Assembly (NCBI GenBank): GCA_034522055.1
Contig: JAXHLS010000002.1
Span: 372,001-436,000, forward strand
DNA: 64,000 bases
Direction of reading: 5' to 3'
Origin: Gammaproteobacteria bacterium
Lineage (GTDB): Bacteria > Pseudomonadota > Gammaproteobacteria > JAABTG01
Below, one piece after another: positions 1-9,239 of the stretch. Each line of letters starts with the position of its first letter. The stretch's first letter is position 1. The position numbers and the translations under genes are program-made. Under the pieces are notes generated by a model that saw only the letters and a program-made list of their open reading frames with translations, did no database searches and was not told the origin of the DNA.

Positions 1-807
1 GGCCGGCCCTAGGAAGCTGCCGGCCACCGGTGGCACGGCCTCCGGGTGGCGGGCCACCGCCACCGCAATATGCCGGTCGCCCGTCACGGTGCCACTGGTG
101 GGGTCGAAACCCTTCCAGCCGGCGCCAGGCAGATAGACCTCGGCCCAGGCGTGGGTGGAGGCGCTGTCGGCCTCGCCCGACTCCACGTACAGATAACCGC
201 TGACGAAACGGCTCGCGAGGCCAAGCGCGCGGCAGACCTCGATGAACAGGGCCGCGAAGTCCCGGCAGGAGCCGGCGTTGAGGGCCAGGGTAAGGGCGGG
301 CCCCTGTACCCCGGGCTCCTCGCGGATCTGATAGACGAAGCCGTTGGCGATGGCACGGTTCAGGCGATCCAGCAACACGATGGTCTGATCCGGACGCCTC
401 AAGTCCAGGGCGTCAAGCCATTGCCCCACGGCCTGCGCATCGGCCGGATAGTCGGCCTGCTGGAAAGCCGCGAGCTCGGCCTGTTCAGCGGCCGCGTATT
501 TGAAAGGGTAGGCCACCGCGTAGTCCTCCAGCAGGAAATCGAAGGGGTTGTCCTCGTAATGCTGGATGATCACGTTGCTGGCGATACACAGGCGATCCGT
601 CGGTTCCAAGAAACTCACCACCGCCACGGAATTATCCAGCACGTCCCGTTGCCACTGCACGCTGTGGGAAGGCACGATGTCCAGCTCGGCGCATTCGATG
701 CGCACGTTGTGGTTCTCCCGCGGGCGCAGCAACAGGCGGTGCGGCAACAGCGATGCCGGGACCGGGAAGCGGTACTCGGTGACATGACTGATATTCAGAC
801 GTCGCAT
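1..807 (-). CDS. Transglutaminase-like domain protein (3' end outside window)
   Basis: The reading frame starts at the ATG at 805-807, behind an AGGAG ribosome site, and stays open for 269 codons to the window edge, so the C-terminus is missing. The N-terminus (MRRLNISHVTEYRFP) matches the beta-strand region that precedes bacterial transglutaminase-like domains. The catalytic Cys lies in LNAGSCRDFA, and the His in STHAWAEVYLPG is followed by GFDPTSG, which supplies the Asp. Members are predicted cytoplasmic proteases or peptide-modifying enzymes, often beside circularly permuted ATP-grasp/alpha-E genes; those neighbours would lie outside this window. The family call is firm, but the substrate is unknown. 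Confidence 0.88.
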   Translation of the reverse strand, partial: MRRLNISHVTEYRFPVPASLLPHRLLLRPRENHNVRIECAELDIVPSHSVQWQRDVLDNSVAVVSFLEPTDRLCIASNVIIQHYEDNPFDFLLEDYAVAYPFKYAAAEQAELAAFQQADYPADAQAVGQWLDALDLRRPDQTIVLLDRLNRAIANGFVYQIREEPGVQGPALTLALNAGSCRDFAALFIEVCRALGLASRFVSGYLYVESGEADSASTHAWAEVYLPGAGWKGFDPTSGTVTGDRHIAVAVARHPEAVPPVAGSFLGPA

Positions 808-925
808 GGTGAAGCTCCTGCCCTGTCATGAGTGGGTATGGTGGGAGAAGGTGGCGGGACCATGACGTCACCGGTGAAAAGCCGTTCGCAGGGCGACGCG
901 GCCCCGCCCATCCGCGGCCGTGGAT

Positions 926-1984
926 TCACCCAGCCTCCTCCGGCTCGCTGTTGAAGTCGCGCATGAAGATCCCCCAGAAGGCCACGAACAGGGCCGCCAC
1001 CATGGGACCGATGACGAAGCCGTTCATGCCGAACAGCACGAAGCCGCCCAGAGTGGAGAGCAGCACCAGGTAATCCGGGAGCTTGGTATCCCGTCCCACC
1101 AGCACGGGACGCAGCACATTGTCGGCGAGCCCGATGACCCCCATGCCGAAGCCCGTCAGCACCAGCCCCTGCACCCAGTCGCCGGTGGCGAACAGGTAGA
1201 TGGCCACCGGCGCCCAGATGAGGCCCGCCCCCACCACCGGGATGAGGGACAGCAGGGCCATGACCACGCCCCACAACAGAGCGCCGTAGATGTCGAGGAT
1301 CCAGAAGATGAGGCCACCCAATGCCCCCTGGACCAGGGCCACCACCAGGTTGCCCTTGATGGTGGCACGGGTCACCTCGGCGAACTTGGCGAACAGCAGG
1401 TGCTCCCGCTCGTCCCCCAGGGGCAGGGCCCGCACCAGCAGGGCCACCAGGGCGGGGCCGTCGCGCAGCATGAAGAAGGTAATGTAGAGCATCAGGGCCA
1501 GGGAGACGAAGAACTGCACGGTGCCCTGGCCCAGTTGCACGGCATTCTCGGCAATGAAGCGGGTGGCCCCCACGGCGCCGTCGGCGAGCCGCTGCTTGAG
1601 GCTCGCGAGGTCCACATCCAGGCGCTCCAGCAGGCCCTGGATCATGGGAAAACCCTCGCGGATACGGTCCAGATAGGCGCCGGGGTCCAGCTCGCCACTC
1701 TGCAGGCGCTGGTAGAGGGCCACCCCCTCCTGGAAAAACGACCCCAGCACGAACAGTGCCGGCACCACGCCGACGAACACACACAGGATGAGGGTAATCA
1801 GGGCCGCCAGGTTGGGACGCCCTTCGAGCCGCCGCAACACCCGGCGATGCAGCGGATAGAATATGAGGCCAATGACACAGGCCCAGAACACGGCACCGAA
1901 GAAGGGCTTGAGCAGGTACAGAAACAACAGCGTCACCCCCGCCAGCACCAGCAGAAACGACCGGTCTTCGAGCTTGCCCCCCAT
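926..1984 (-). CDS. AI-2E family transporter (PerM/TqsA-like membrane protein)
   Basis: This 352-residue inner-membrane protein starts at an ATG preceded by GGAGG. It has paired hydrophobic segments at the N-terminus (about residues 10-70), a soluble middle region and several further membrane segments, including the Gly/Pro-rich stretch around LLSLIPVVGAGLIW that is typical of the AI-2E transporter family. Family members have been linked to autoinducer-2 export or to Na+/H+ exchange, and the sequence does not show which applies. It stands alone, 118 bp upstream of the transglutaminase gene on the same strand. A tandem repeat block lies in its upstream region. Confidence 0.85.
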   Translation of the reverse strand: MGGKLEDRSFLLVLAGVTLLFLYLLKPFFGAVFWACVIGLIFYPLHRRVLRRLEGRPNLAALITLILCVFVGVVPALFVLGSFFQEGVALYQRLQSGELDPGAYLDRIREGFPMIQGLLERLDVDLASLKQRLADGAVGATRFIAENAVQLGQGTVQFFVSLALMLYITFFMLRDGPALVALLVRALPLGDEREHLLFAKFAEVTRATIKGNLVVALVQGALGGLIFWILDIYGALLWGVVMALLSLIPVVGAGLIWAPVAIYLFATGDWVQGLVLTGFGMGVIGLADNVLRPVLVGRDTKLPDYLVLLSTLGGFVLFGMNGFVIGPMVAALFVAFWGIFMRDFNSEPEEAG

Positions 1985-2100
1985 TCTACCCTCCTTCGCC
2001 GCCCCCCCTGGTGGAGGGGATGTCAGGGGGCAAAGGATACTGGAAAGACAACCCGGCGTGGGTACCGGCCCGGCGTCGGTGCCTGCGGCGGGGTGTGAAT

Positions 2101-2275
2101 GTCGGGATGAATCCCGACCTACATTCGTGCCCCGGGAACGTGCCGTGGTGGTGTATCTGGCCGGAATGTCGGGATGAATCCCGACCTACATTCGTGCCCC
2201 GGGAACGTGCGGTGGTGATGTATCTGGCCGGGGTGTCGGGATGAATCCCGACCTACATTCGTGCCCCGGGAACGG
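2101..2275. repeat. 67-bp tandem repeat with REP-like palindrome (3 copies)
   Basis: The palindrome GTCGGGATGAATCCCGAC occurs at 2101, 2168 and 2235, exactly 67 bp apart. Each copy continues with CTACATTCGTGCCCCGGGAAC; the third is cut short before the next gene. The interval 1985-2354 otherwise shows nothing coding. Related single copies lie at 35864 and 36556, so this is a dispersed REP-like element that has been tandemly amplified here. Confidence 0.85.
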
Positions 2276-2354
2276 GCGGTTATTGATATCGTGAGGCACT
2301 TTGGCTGCCGTATGATGTCAAGGCTATGCAATGCCGTCGGCCAAGGAGAATTTC

Positions 2355-3647
2355 ATGAGCTTCGGTACGGGGTCGCCCGGCGGCGGCCGGTTCCCCGCTA
2401 TCTTCGTCCTGGCGGCCGTCCTGGTTATGAGCGGTTGTGGCGAGCCGGCAACGGCCCCCAGCGAGTCCCTGGCCGAGGCGGCAGATGACACCGCTTTGGA
2501 ACACGCCCGCAAGCACCTCGACCCCAAATACGTATGCCCCATGCATCCGCAGATCGTCAAGGATGACCCGGGCACCTGCCCCATCTGCGGCATGGACCTG
2601 GTGAAGAAGACCATGGAGTCCACCGATGAGACCTACCCCGCGGTGACCATCAGCGCCGCCATGGTGCAGAACATGGGCGTGCGCACCGCCGTCGCGGAAC
2701 GGGGCACCCTGTGGCGTTTCGTGCGCACCGTAGGCCGGGTGGCCTACGACGAGACCCGCATCGCCCACATCCACCCCCGCGCGGAGGGCTGGATAGAGGG
2801 CCTGGCGGTGCGCTCGGAGGGGGAGCCCGTGACCCGCGGCCAGAACCTCGCCGACCTCTACGCCCCCAATATCCTGTCCGCCCAGGTGGATTTTCTCATC
2901 GCCACCGGGCCCGAGGGCGGCGCCACCCGGCCCGGCCGGGTGGAGAAGGCCCGCAACCTGCTGCGCCTGCTGGACGTGCCGGACACCATCATCCGCGACA
3001 TCGAGGAGGCCCGGGTGACCCGCAACACGGTGCCCGTGCGAGCCCCCATCTCGGGCGTCATCACCCAGATGATGGCCCGCGAGGGCATGTACGTCAGCAA
3101 GGATACGGAGATGTTCACCATCGCCGATCTGAGCCAAGTGTGGGTGATGGTGGACGTGTTCGAGCATCAGATCGACTGGGTGGCCCGCGGCCAGACGGCG
3201 GAGATCACCGTACCCGCTCATCCCGGCAGGACCTGGGAGGGCACGGTGGACTACCTCTACCCGGACCTCGACCCCGTCACCCGCACCCTGCGGGTGCGCC
3301 TGGTGTTCCCGAACCCGGGGCTGGAACTCAAGCCCAACATGTTCGCCGACGTGGTCATCTACGGCGGCCCCAAGCGGGATGTCCTCAAGATCCCCCGTCC
3401 CGCCCTCATCGTCACCGGCGAGCGGGAGGCGGTGATCAAGGCCCTGGGGGACGGCCGCTTCCAGCCCGTGGACGTGGTCACGGGCATGCAGCGCGGCGGC
3501 GAGGTGGAGGTCCTGTCGGGGCTCGAGGCGGGGGACGAGGTCGTGGTCTCCGGCCAGTTCCTCATCGATTCCGAGTCCAGCCTCCAGGCCAGCTTCATGC
3601 GCATGTCGGACGGTGCCCCGGCCGGGACTGCCCATGACGGCCACTGA
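2355..3647 (+). CDS. cusB: CusB/CzcB-type periplasmic adaptor lipoprotein of an HME-RND efflux pump
   Basis: The start is taken at 2355 because AAGGAG sits just upstream, whereas the ATG at 2331 has no ribosome site; this gives 430 residues. A signal peptide ends in a lipobox with Cys28 (VMSGC). A heavy-metal-binding module follows (C61-PMHP, then C75-PIC-GM80), and after it the membrane-fusion core with barrel-sandwich hybrid and beta-barrel segments. It should link the RND pump encoded 34 bp downstream to an outer-membrane channel. No CusC-like gene is present. The metal-binding module and the partner support Cu/Ag or related export, but the exact metal is inferred. Confidence 0.88.
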   Translation: MSFGTGSPGGGRFPAIFVLAAVLVMSGCGEPATAPSESLAEAADDTALEHARKHLDPKYVCPMHPQIVKDDPGTCPICGMDLVKKTMESTDETYPAVTISAAMVQNMGVRTAVAERGTLWRFVRTVGRVAYDETRIAHIHPRAEGWIEGLAVRSEGEPVTRGQNLADLYAPNILSAQVDFLIATGPEGGATRPGRVEKARNLLRLLDVPDTIIRDIEEARVTRNTVPVRAPISGVITQMMAREGMYVSKDTEMFTIADLSQVWVMVDVFEHQIDWVARGQTAEITVPAHPGRTWEGTVDYLYPDLDPVTRTLRVRLVFPNPGLELKPNMFADVVIYGGPKRDVLKIPRPALIVTGEREAVIKALGDGRFQPVDVVTGMQRGGEVEVLSGLEAGDEVVVSGQFLIDSESSLQASFMRMSDGAPAGTAHDGH

Positions 3648-3681
3648 AGGCCGCCACCGGCCGGCGGCGCGGCGGTAAGCC

Positions 3682-6600
3682 ATGGACAAGGTCATCCAGT
3701 GGTCGGTGCACAACCGTTTCCTGGTGCTGCTGGCCACCATCATCCTCACCGCCTGGGGGCTGCTGTCCCTGCGGGAGACGCCGCTCGACGCCATTCCCGA
3801 CCTGTCGGACGTCCAGGTCATCGTGCGCACCACCTTCCCGGGCCAGGCCCCGCGGGTGGTGGAGGAGCAGGTCACCTACCCCATCACCACCACCATGCTG
3901 GCGGTGCCGGGGGCCCAGACGGTGCGCGGCTATTCCTTCTTCGGCGACTCCTTCGTCTACGTCATCTTCGAGGACGGCACCGACATCTACTGGGCCCGCT
4001 CGCGGGTCCTGGAGTACCTGAACCAGGCGGCCGCGGATCTGCCGGAGGGGGTGGCGCCGCGCCTCGGCCCCGATGCCACCGGGGTGGGCTGGGTGTACAG
4101 CTATGCCCTCACCGACCCCACCGGGACCCACGATCTCGCCGAGCTGCGCAGCCTCCAGGACTGGTTCCTCAAGCTGGAGCTGCAGACGGTCCCGGGGGTG
4201 GCCGAGGTGGCCACCGTGGGGGGCATGGTGCGCCAGTACCAGGTGGTGGCGGATCCGGAGAAGCTGCGGGCCTATGGCATTCCTCTGCGGCGCCTCGACG
4301 AGGCCATCCGCAACGCCAACCGCGAGGTGGGGGGCTCGGTGGTGGAGCTGGCGGAGGCGGAATACATGGTGCGCACCCGCGGCTACATCCAGTCCCTGGA
4401 GGACATCGAACACATCCCCGTGGGCATCGATCCCCGGGGCGTGCCCATCCTGCTCCGTGAGCTGGCCACGGTGCAGGTGGGGCCGGAGATGCGCCGCGTG
4501 GTGGCGGACCTCGACGGCGAGGGGGAGATCACCGGCGGCATCGTGGTGATGCGCTACGGCGAGAACGCCCTGGCCACCATCGCCGCCGTCAAGGAAAAGC
4601 TGGAAGAGCTGGCGGCAGGGCTGCCGGCGGGGGTGGAGATCGTCCCCACCTATGACCGCTCCGAACTGATCCTGGACGCGGTGGACAACCTCCAGAGCAA
4701 GCTGGTGGAGGAGTTCATCGTCGTGGCCCTGGTGTGCCTGGTATTCCTGTTCCACCTGCGCTCGGCCTTCGTGGCCATCGTCACCCTGCCCCTCGGGGTG
4801 CTGGCCGCCTTCGTGGTCATGCGTTACCAGGGCATCAACGCCAACATCATGTCCCTCGGCGGCATCGCCATCGCCATCGCCATCGGCGCCATGGTAGACG
4901 CCGCCATCGTCATGATCGAGAACGCCCACAAGCACCTGGAACGCTATCGCCAGACCTTCGGCCACGCGCCCCGTGGCGAGGAACACTGGCGGGTGGTGAC
5001 CCGCGCCGCCACCGAGGTGGGGCCGGCCCTGTTCTTCTCCCTCCTCATCATCACCCTGAGCTTCCTGCCGGTGTTCACCCTCGAGGCCCAGGAGGGGCGC
5101 CTGTTCGCGCCCCTGGCCTACACCAAGACCTATGCCATGGCCGCCTCCGCAGGCCTAGCGGTGACCCTGGTGCCGGTGCTCATGGGTTACTTCATCCGCG
5201 GTCGCATCCCACGGGAGGAGACCAATCCCCTGAATCGCCTGCTGGTGTGGCTGTACCGGCCCCTGCTGCGGGTGGTACTGGCGGCCCCCCGCACCACCAT
5301 CGCCGTATCCGCCCTGCTGTTCGCCACCCTGCTGGTGCCCCTGTATGGCGTGGGCGGCCTGCTGGAGCCCCTGAAGTGGCCCTTCCAGGCCGCCTCCCTG
5401 GCGGCCCCCGGCACCGGCGACCGAGCGGTCACCACCATCGAGGGCTGGCAGGCCGGCCTCACCGACGGCTGGCGCACCGCCACCCGCGGCGTGCCCGTGG
5501 TGGCGGACTGGCACGAGGGCCTCGGTTCGGAGTTCATGCCGGAACTCTTCGAGGGCGATCTCATGTACATGCCCACCACCCTGCCCGGCCTGTCCATCGG
5601 CAAGGCTCGGGAACTGCTGCAACAGACCGACCGCATCATCGCCAGCCTGCCCGAGGTGGAGCGGGTGTTCGGCAAGGTGGGGCGCGCCGACACCGCCACG
5701 GATCCGGCGCCCCTGACCATGATCGAGACCGTGATCCAGCTCCGGCCCCGATCCGAGTGGCGCCCCGGCCTGACGGTGGACGGCCTCATCGAGGAACTGG
5801 ACCGCAAGGTGGATTTCCCCGGCGTCACCAACGCCTGGGTGATGCCCATCAAGACCCGCATCGACATGCTGGCCACGGGCATCAAGACCCCCGTGGGCAT
5901 CAAGATCGCCGGCCCCGACCTCAAGGAGATCCAGCGCCTCGGCCAGGCGGTGGAGCGGACCGTGCTGCAGGTGCCGGGCACCGCCTCGGCCTTCTCCGAA
6001 CGGGTGGCGGGGGGGCGCTACATCGAGATCCGCCCCCACCGCCTGGAGGCCGCCCGGGTGGGCCTCAACGTGGAGGACATCAACCGCATGGTGGCGGCCG
6101 CCGTGGGCGGCATCAACATCACCCGCACCGTGGAGGGCCTGGAGCGCTATCCCGTCAACCTGCGCTTCCCGCGGGAGCAGCGGGACGACGTGTATAAACT
6201 CCGGGAGATGCCCATCGTCACCCCCACCGGCGCCCACGTGACCCTGGGCAGCGTCGCCGAGGTGGTCATCACGGACGGCGCTCCCCTGCTGAAGAGCGAG
6301 AACGCGCGCCTCAATGGCTGGACCTTCGTGGACATCCGCGGCCGCGACGTGGGCGGTTACGTGAAAGAGGCCCGGCAGCGGGTGCGCGCGGAGGTGGAAC
6401 TCCCCCCCGGCTACTCCCTCACCTGGTCCGGCCAGTACGAGTACATGCTGCGGGCCCAGGAGAGGCTGGCCCAGGTGGTGCCCTTCACCCTCGCCATCAT
6501 CTTCGTGCTGCTCTACATGATTTTCCGGCGTGCCGCCGAGGCCTGGCTGGTGATGCTGTCCCTGCCCTTCGCCCTGGTGGGGGGCTTCTGGCTCATCTAT

Positions 6601-7026
6601 GTGCTGGGCTACAACCTGTCGGTGGCGGTGGCCGTGGGCTTCATCGCCCTGGCCGGGGTGGCGGCGGAGTTCGGCGTGATAATGCTGGTGTACCTGGACA
6701 ATGCCCTCAAGGACCGCCGCGACATCGGCCGGCTGGGGAGCGAGGACGACCTCAAGGCAGCCATCATGGAGGGCGCGGTGATGCGGGTGCGACCCAAGGC
6801 CATGACCGTGGCCACCATCATCGCCGGCCTGCTGCCCATCATGCTGGGGGCCGGCGCCGGCTCCGAGGTGATGCGGCGCATCGCCGCCCCCATGGTGGGG
6901 GGCATGATCACCGCCCCGCTGCTGAGCCTGTTCGTCATCCCCGCCATCTACCTGCTGTGGCAGCGCCGGCTGCTGGCCCGGGCGGATACGGACACCAATG
7001 CCCACGCCCCCGGCTGGGTGCCGTGA
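3682..7026 (+). CDS. cusA: CusA/CzcA family heavy-metal efflux RND permease
   Basis: This 1114-residue inner-membrane proton-driven pump begins with the hallmark MDKVIQWSVHNRF and carries the HME-RND signatures DAIPDLSDVQVIV and SEFMPELFEGDLMYMPTT. Proton-relay acids are visible in TM4 (D406 in MVDAAIVMIEN, with E413). It is longer than the usual 1020-1050 residues because of about 55-60 extra residues at roughly 554-613, between the second block of membrane segments and the SEFMPEL motif. It is the second gene of a cusBA operon. Substrate choice (Cu/Ag versus Zn/Co/Cd) cannot be fixed from these motifs alone. Confidence 0.9.
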   Translation: MDKVIQWSVHNRFLVLLATIILTAWGLLSLRETPLDAIPDLSDVQVIVRTTFPGQAPRVVEEQVTYPITTTMLAVPGAQTVRGYSFFGDSFVYVIFEDGTDIYWARSRVLEYLNQAAADLPEGVAPRLGPDATGVGWVYSYALTDPTGTHDLAELRSLQDWFLKLELQTVPGVAEVATVGGMVRQYQVVADPEKLRAYGIPLRRLDEAIRNANREVGGSVVELAEAEYMVRTRGYIQSLEDIEHIPVGIDPRGVPILLRELATVQVGPEMRRVVADLDGEGEITGGIVVMRYGENALATIAAVKEKLEELAAGLPAGVEIVPTYDRSELILDAVDNLQSKLVEEFIVVALVCLVFLFHLRSAFVAIVTLPLGVLAAFVVMRYQGINANIMSLGGIAIAIAIGAMVDAAIVMIENAHKHLERYRQTFGHAPRGEEHWRVVTRAATEVGPALFFSLLIITLSFLPVFTLEAQEGRLFAPLAYTKTYAMAASAGLAVTLVPVLMGYFIRGRIPREETNPLNRLLVWLYRPLLRVVLAAPRTTIAVSALLFATLLVPLYGVGGLLEPLKWPFQAASLAAPGTGDRAVTTIEGWQAGLTDGWRTATRGVPVVADWHEGLGSEFMPELFEGDLMYMPTTLPGLSIGKARELLQQTDRIIASLPEVERVFGKVGRADTATDPAPLTMIETVIQLRPRSEWRPGLTVDGLIEELDRKVDFPGVTNAWVMPIKTRIDMLATGIKTPVGIKIAGPDLKEIQRLGQAVERTVLQVPGTASAFSERVAGGRYIEIRPHRLEAARVGLNVEDINRMVAAAVGGINITRTVEGLERYPVNLRFPREQRDDVYKLREMPIVTPTGAHVTLGSVAEVVITDGAPLLKSENARLNGWTFVDIRGRDVGGYVKEARQRVRAEVELPPGYSLTWSGQYEYMLRAQERLAQVVPFTLAIIFVLLYMIFRRAAEAWLVMLSLPFALVGGFWLIYVLGYNLSVAVAVGFIALAGVAAEFGVIMLVYLDNALKDRRDIGRLGSEDDLKAAIMEGAVMRVRPKAMTVATIIAGLLPIMLGAGAGSEVMRRIAAPMVGGMITAPLLSLFVIPAIYLLWQRRLLARADTDTNAHAPGWVP

Positions 7027-7109
7027 AGCACCCCGATCGGAATCATTCCCACCCAGTGCCATCCAGGGTCCGGTGTCGCCTCTTCTACCCTGCCCGCGAC
7101 CATCGGGAC

Positions 7110-9239
7110 TCAGAGCCTTTGGGCGAGGCCGGAAGCGCGGACCACCTGCTGCTCCACGCTGTCGCGCAATACCTGGGCATCGCCGGTGATCAGGCTGAAC
7201 CAGTTTTTCGCCCGGGTGATGGCGGTGTAGATCAGCTCCCGGGTCATTACCGGGCTGAGCCGGTCCGGCAATAGCAGGCTGGTGTGGTTGAACTCCGAGC
7301 CCTGGGATTTGTGCACCGTCATGGCGTACACGGTCTCCAGCTGCTGCAGCCGGCTGGGGGATAACCAGCGAATGTCCCCGGTGCCGTCCCCACTCGGGAA
7401 GGCAACCCGCAGCATGGGTTTCGGCTCACCCGTCCCGGCCTGGTCCCAGGGCACACGGAAGGTGATGCCGATATCCCCGTTCATCAGACCCAGGTTGTAA
7501 TCGTTACCGGTAATGAGCACGGGGCGTCCTTCATACCAGCCTTCGGCCCGGGGAATCAGCCTCTCGCCCAGGAGGCGAAGGGCCACCCGCTCGTTCAGGC
7601 CCTCCACTCCCCAGGGGCCTTTGCGTAAGGCGCAGAGAAGCTGGAAATCGTTGAAGGCCTCCAGGACGTCCCTCGCCAGATCGTCCCAGTCTTGCCGGGG
7701 ACTGTGGGCCGTCAGCTCGTGCTGCTGTATCTTCTCCAGATAGTGCCGATACCCCACCGGCGGCGGCAATGGCCGGTTGTCCACTAGCCGACCCCGGCCG
7801 TGGTTGCTGAAGGCCTCCGGCGTGCCCGTGACGGCATGGCTGCAGACCCGGTCCAGGATATCGCCCGGGACCGGTTTGACCCTGCGACCATTCAGCCACA
7901 TGACATCATCGAAACTACCGTCCCGGCACTGCTGCAATACGGTGGCATCCAGGGTATTGGTATTCACCGCATCCGCCAGCTTGCGGATGCCACTGTCTTC
8001 ACCGAACCGGTAACTCCTGCGCAGCATCGCCACGGCCTGGTCCAGGGGCTGGCCATGGGCGTCGATCAGCGCATCGGGAATCGGCTCACCGATGATCGCC
8101 CGCAGCCAGTGGGCGGTATCCGGGGTGTAGTGGGCGTCCGGCGCCCGCCGGCATAATTCACCCAGGACGGCACCCGCGTCCACCGAGGCCAGTTGGTCCT
8201 TGTCGCCCAGCAGGATCAGGTGGGCATTGGCAGGCAGGGCGTCGAACACCGAGGCCATCAGGTCCACATCCACCATGGAGGCCTCGTCGATCACCAGGAT
8301 ATCCACCAGCAGCGGGTTATCCCGGTCGTGACGGAATCTGCGGGTGTCCGGGTGACTGCCCAGCAGACGATGCAGGGTGGTGACCCGGGTGGGGATGTCA
8401 TCCAGCACCACGTGGCCCGGCAACTCACCCAGGGGCAGACGGCTGGCGGCCCCCCCAATGGACTCGTTCAGCCGCGCAGCGGCCTTGCCGGTGGGTGCGG
8501 CCAGACGAATGCGGTATTTGCGACCGGCCCGTTGCGGGGATTCACCGGCCACGGCCTGCAAGGCCGCCAGCAGCTTCACCACCGTGGTGGTCTTGCCGGT
8601 GCCCGGCCCACCGGTGATCACCGCAAAGCGGTTGCGGGCGGCCAGGGCACAAGCCAGCTTCTGGTAATCCACGCCTTGCTGCGGTTTGAACAAATGCCCC
8701 AGGGCCTCGGCCAAGGTGCGGGCGGGCGCTGATCCAGGATCGGCCAGCGCCGAAGGGAAGGCCAGTCGTTCGCGAATACCCTCGGCGATGCGCTGCTCGT
8801 AGCGCCAGAACCGGCGAAGGTACAGGCGGCTGTCGTTCAACACCAGAGGGGACACAGAAGTGCCGTCAGTCACTGCGAGAGCGTCATCCAGAGCGGACAG
8901 GCAGTCCCGCAGGGAAACGTCGGCCAGCACATCGTCCGGTGTCAGCGGGCCGGGAACCGCAACTTCGGGGAGGATCGGCCTTACCCCTACCTGTTCTTCC
9001 GGTGGCAGCGACAGTGTCTTACCGGCATCCGCCAGCAGGGTCGCCAGATCAATACACACATGACCGCGGCCGACCTGGTGGGACGCCAGCACCGCCAGCA
9101 ACAACAATAACGGCCGCGGGCTATCCCCCTGCGCTTCCGAAAGCGTCCGGACGAGTCGCGCGAAGCCCACATCCAGAGGGCGGACCCATGCCGCCTGCTG
9201 CCAGCCCTCCAGCAGAGCTTCCACCTCGCCCATCCTCAT
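7110..9239 (-). CDS. recD: Exodeoxyribonuclease V subunit alpha (RecD helicase)
   Basis: The product has 709 residues. An N-terminal domain is followed by a superfamily 1 helicase core with Walker A GGPGTGKT at residues 210-217, DEASMVD as motif II, and a C-terminal AMTVHKSQGSEF plus LIYTAITRAK. RecD is the 5'-3' motor of RecBCD, which processes double-strand ends. The ATG overlaps the recB stop by 4 bp, so translation is probably coupled. It is the last gene of the recC-recB-recD operon; no clear hairpin terminator was seen between its end and cusA, which converges on it. Confidence 0.95.
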   Translation of the reverse strand: MRMGEVEALLEGWQQAAWVRPLDVGFARLVRTLSEAQGDSPRPLLLLLAVLASHQVGRGHVCIDLATLLADAGKTLSLPPEEQVGVRPILPEVAVPGPLTPDDVLADVSLRDCLSALDDALAVTDGTSVSPLVLNDSRLYLRRFWRYEQRIAEGIRERLAFPSALADPGSAPARTLAEALGHLFKPQQGVDYQKLACALAARNRFAVITGGPGTGKTTTVVKLLAALQAVAGESPQRAGRKYRIRLAAPTGKAAARLNESIGGAASRLPLGELPGHVVLDDIPTRVTTLHRLLGSHPDTRRFRHDRDNPLLVDILVIDEASMVDVDLMASVFDALPANAHLILLGDKDQLASVDAGAVLGELCRRAPDAHYTPDTAHWLRAIIGEPIPDALIDAHGQPLDQAVAMLRRSYRFGEDSGIRKLADAVNTNTLDATVLQQCRDGSFDDVMWLNGRRVKPVPGDILDRVCSHAVTGTPEAFSNHGRGRLVDNRPLPPPVGYRHYLEKIQQHELTAHSPRQDWDDLARDVLEAFNDFQLLCALRKGPWGVEGLNERVALRLLGERLIPRAEGWYEGRPVLITGNDYNLGLMNGDIGITFRVPWDQAGTGEPKPMLRVAFPSGDGTGDIRWLSPSRLQQLETVYAMTVHKSQGSEFNHTSLLLPDRLSPVMTRELIYTAITRAKNWFSLITGDAQVLRDSVEQQVVRASGLAQRL

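Noticed and set aside
2101-2275. CRISPR array
   Set aside because: Three repeats of 67-bp period with nearly identical spacers and no cas genes; the unit is a REP-like palindrome.
5155-7062. A 635-codon open frame on the minus strand antisense to the CusA gene
   Set aside because: The protein is His/Gly-rich without any family motif, and the plus strand has an unmistakable HME-RND pump.
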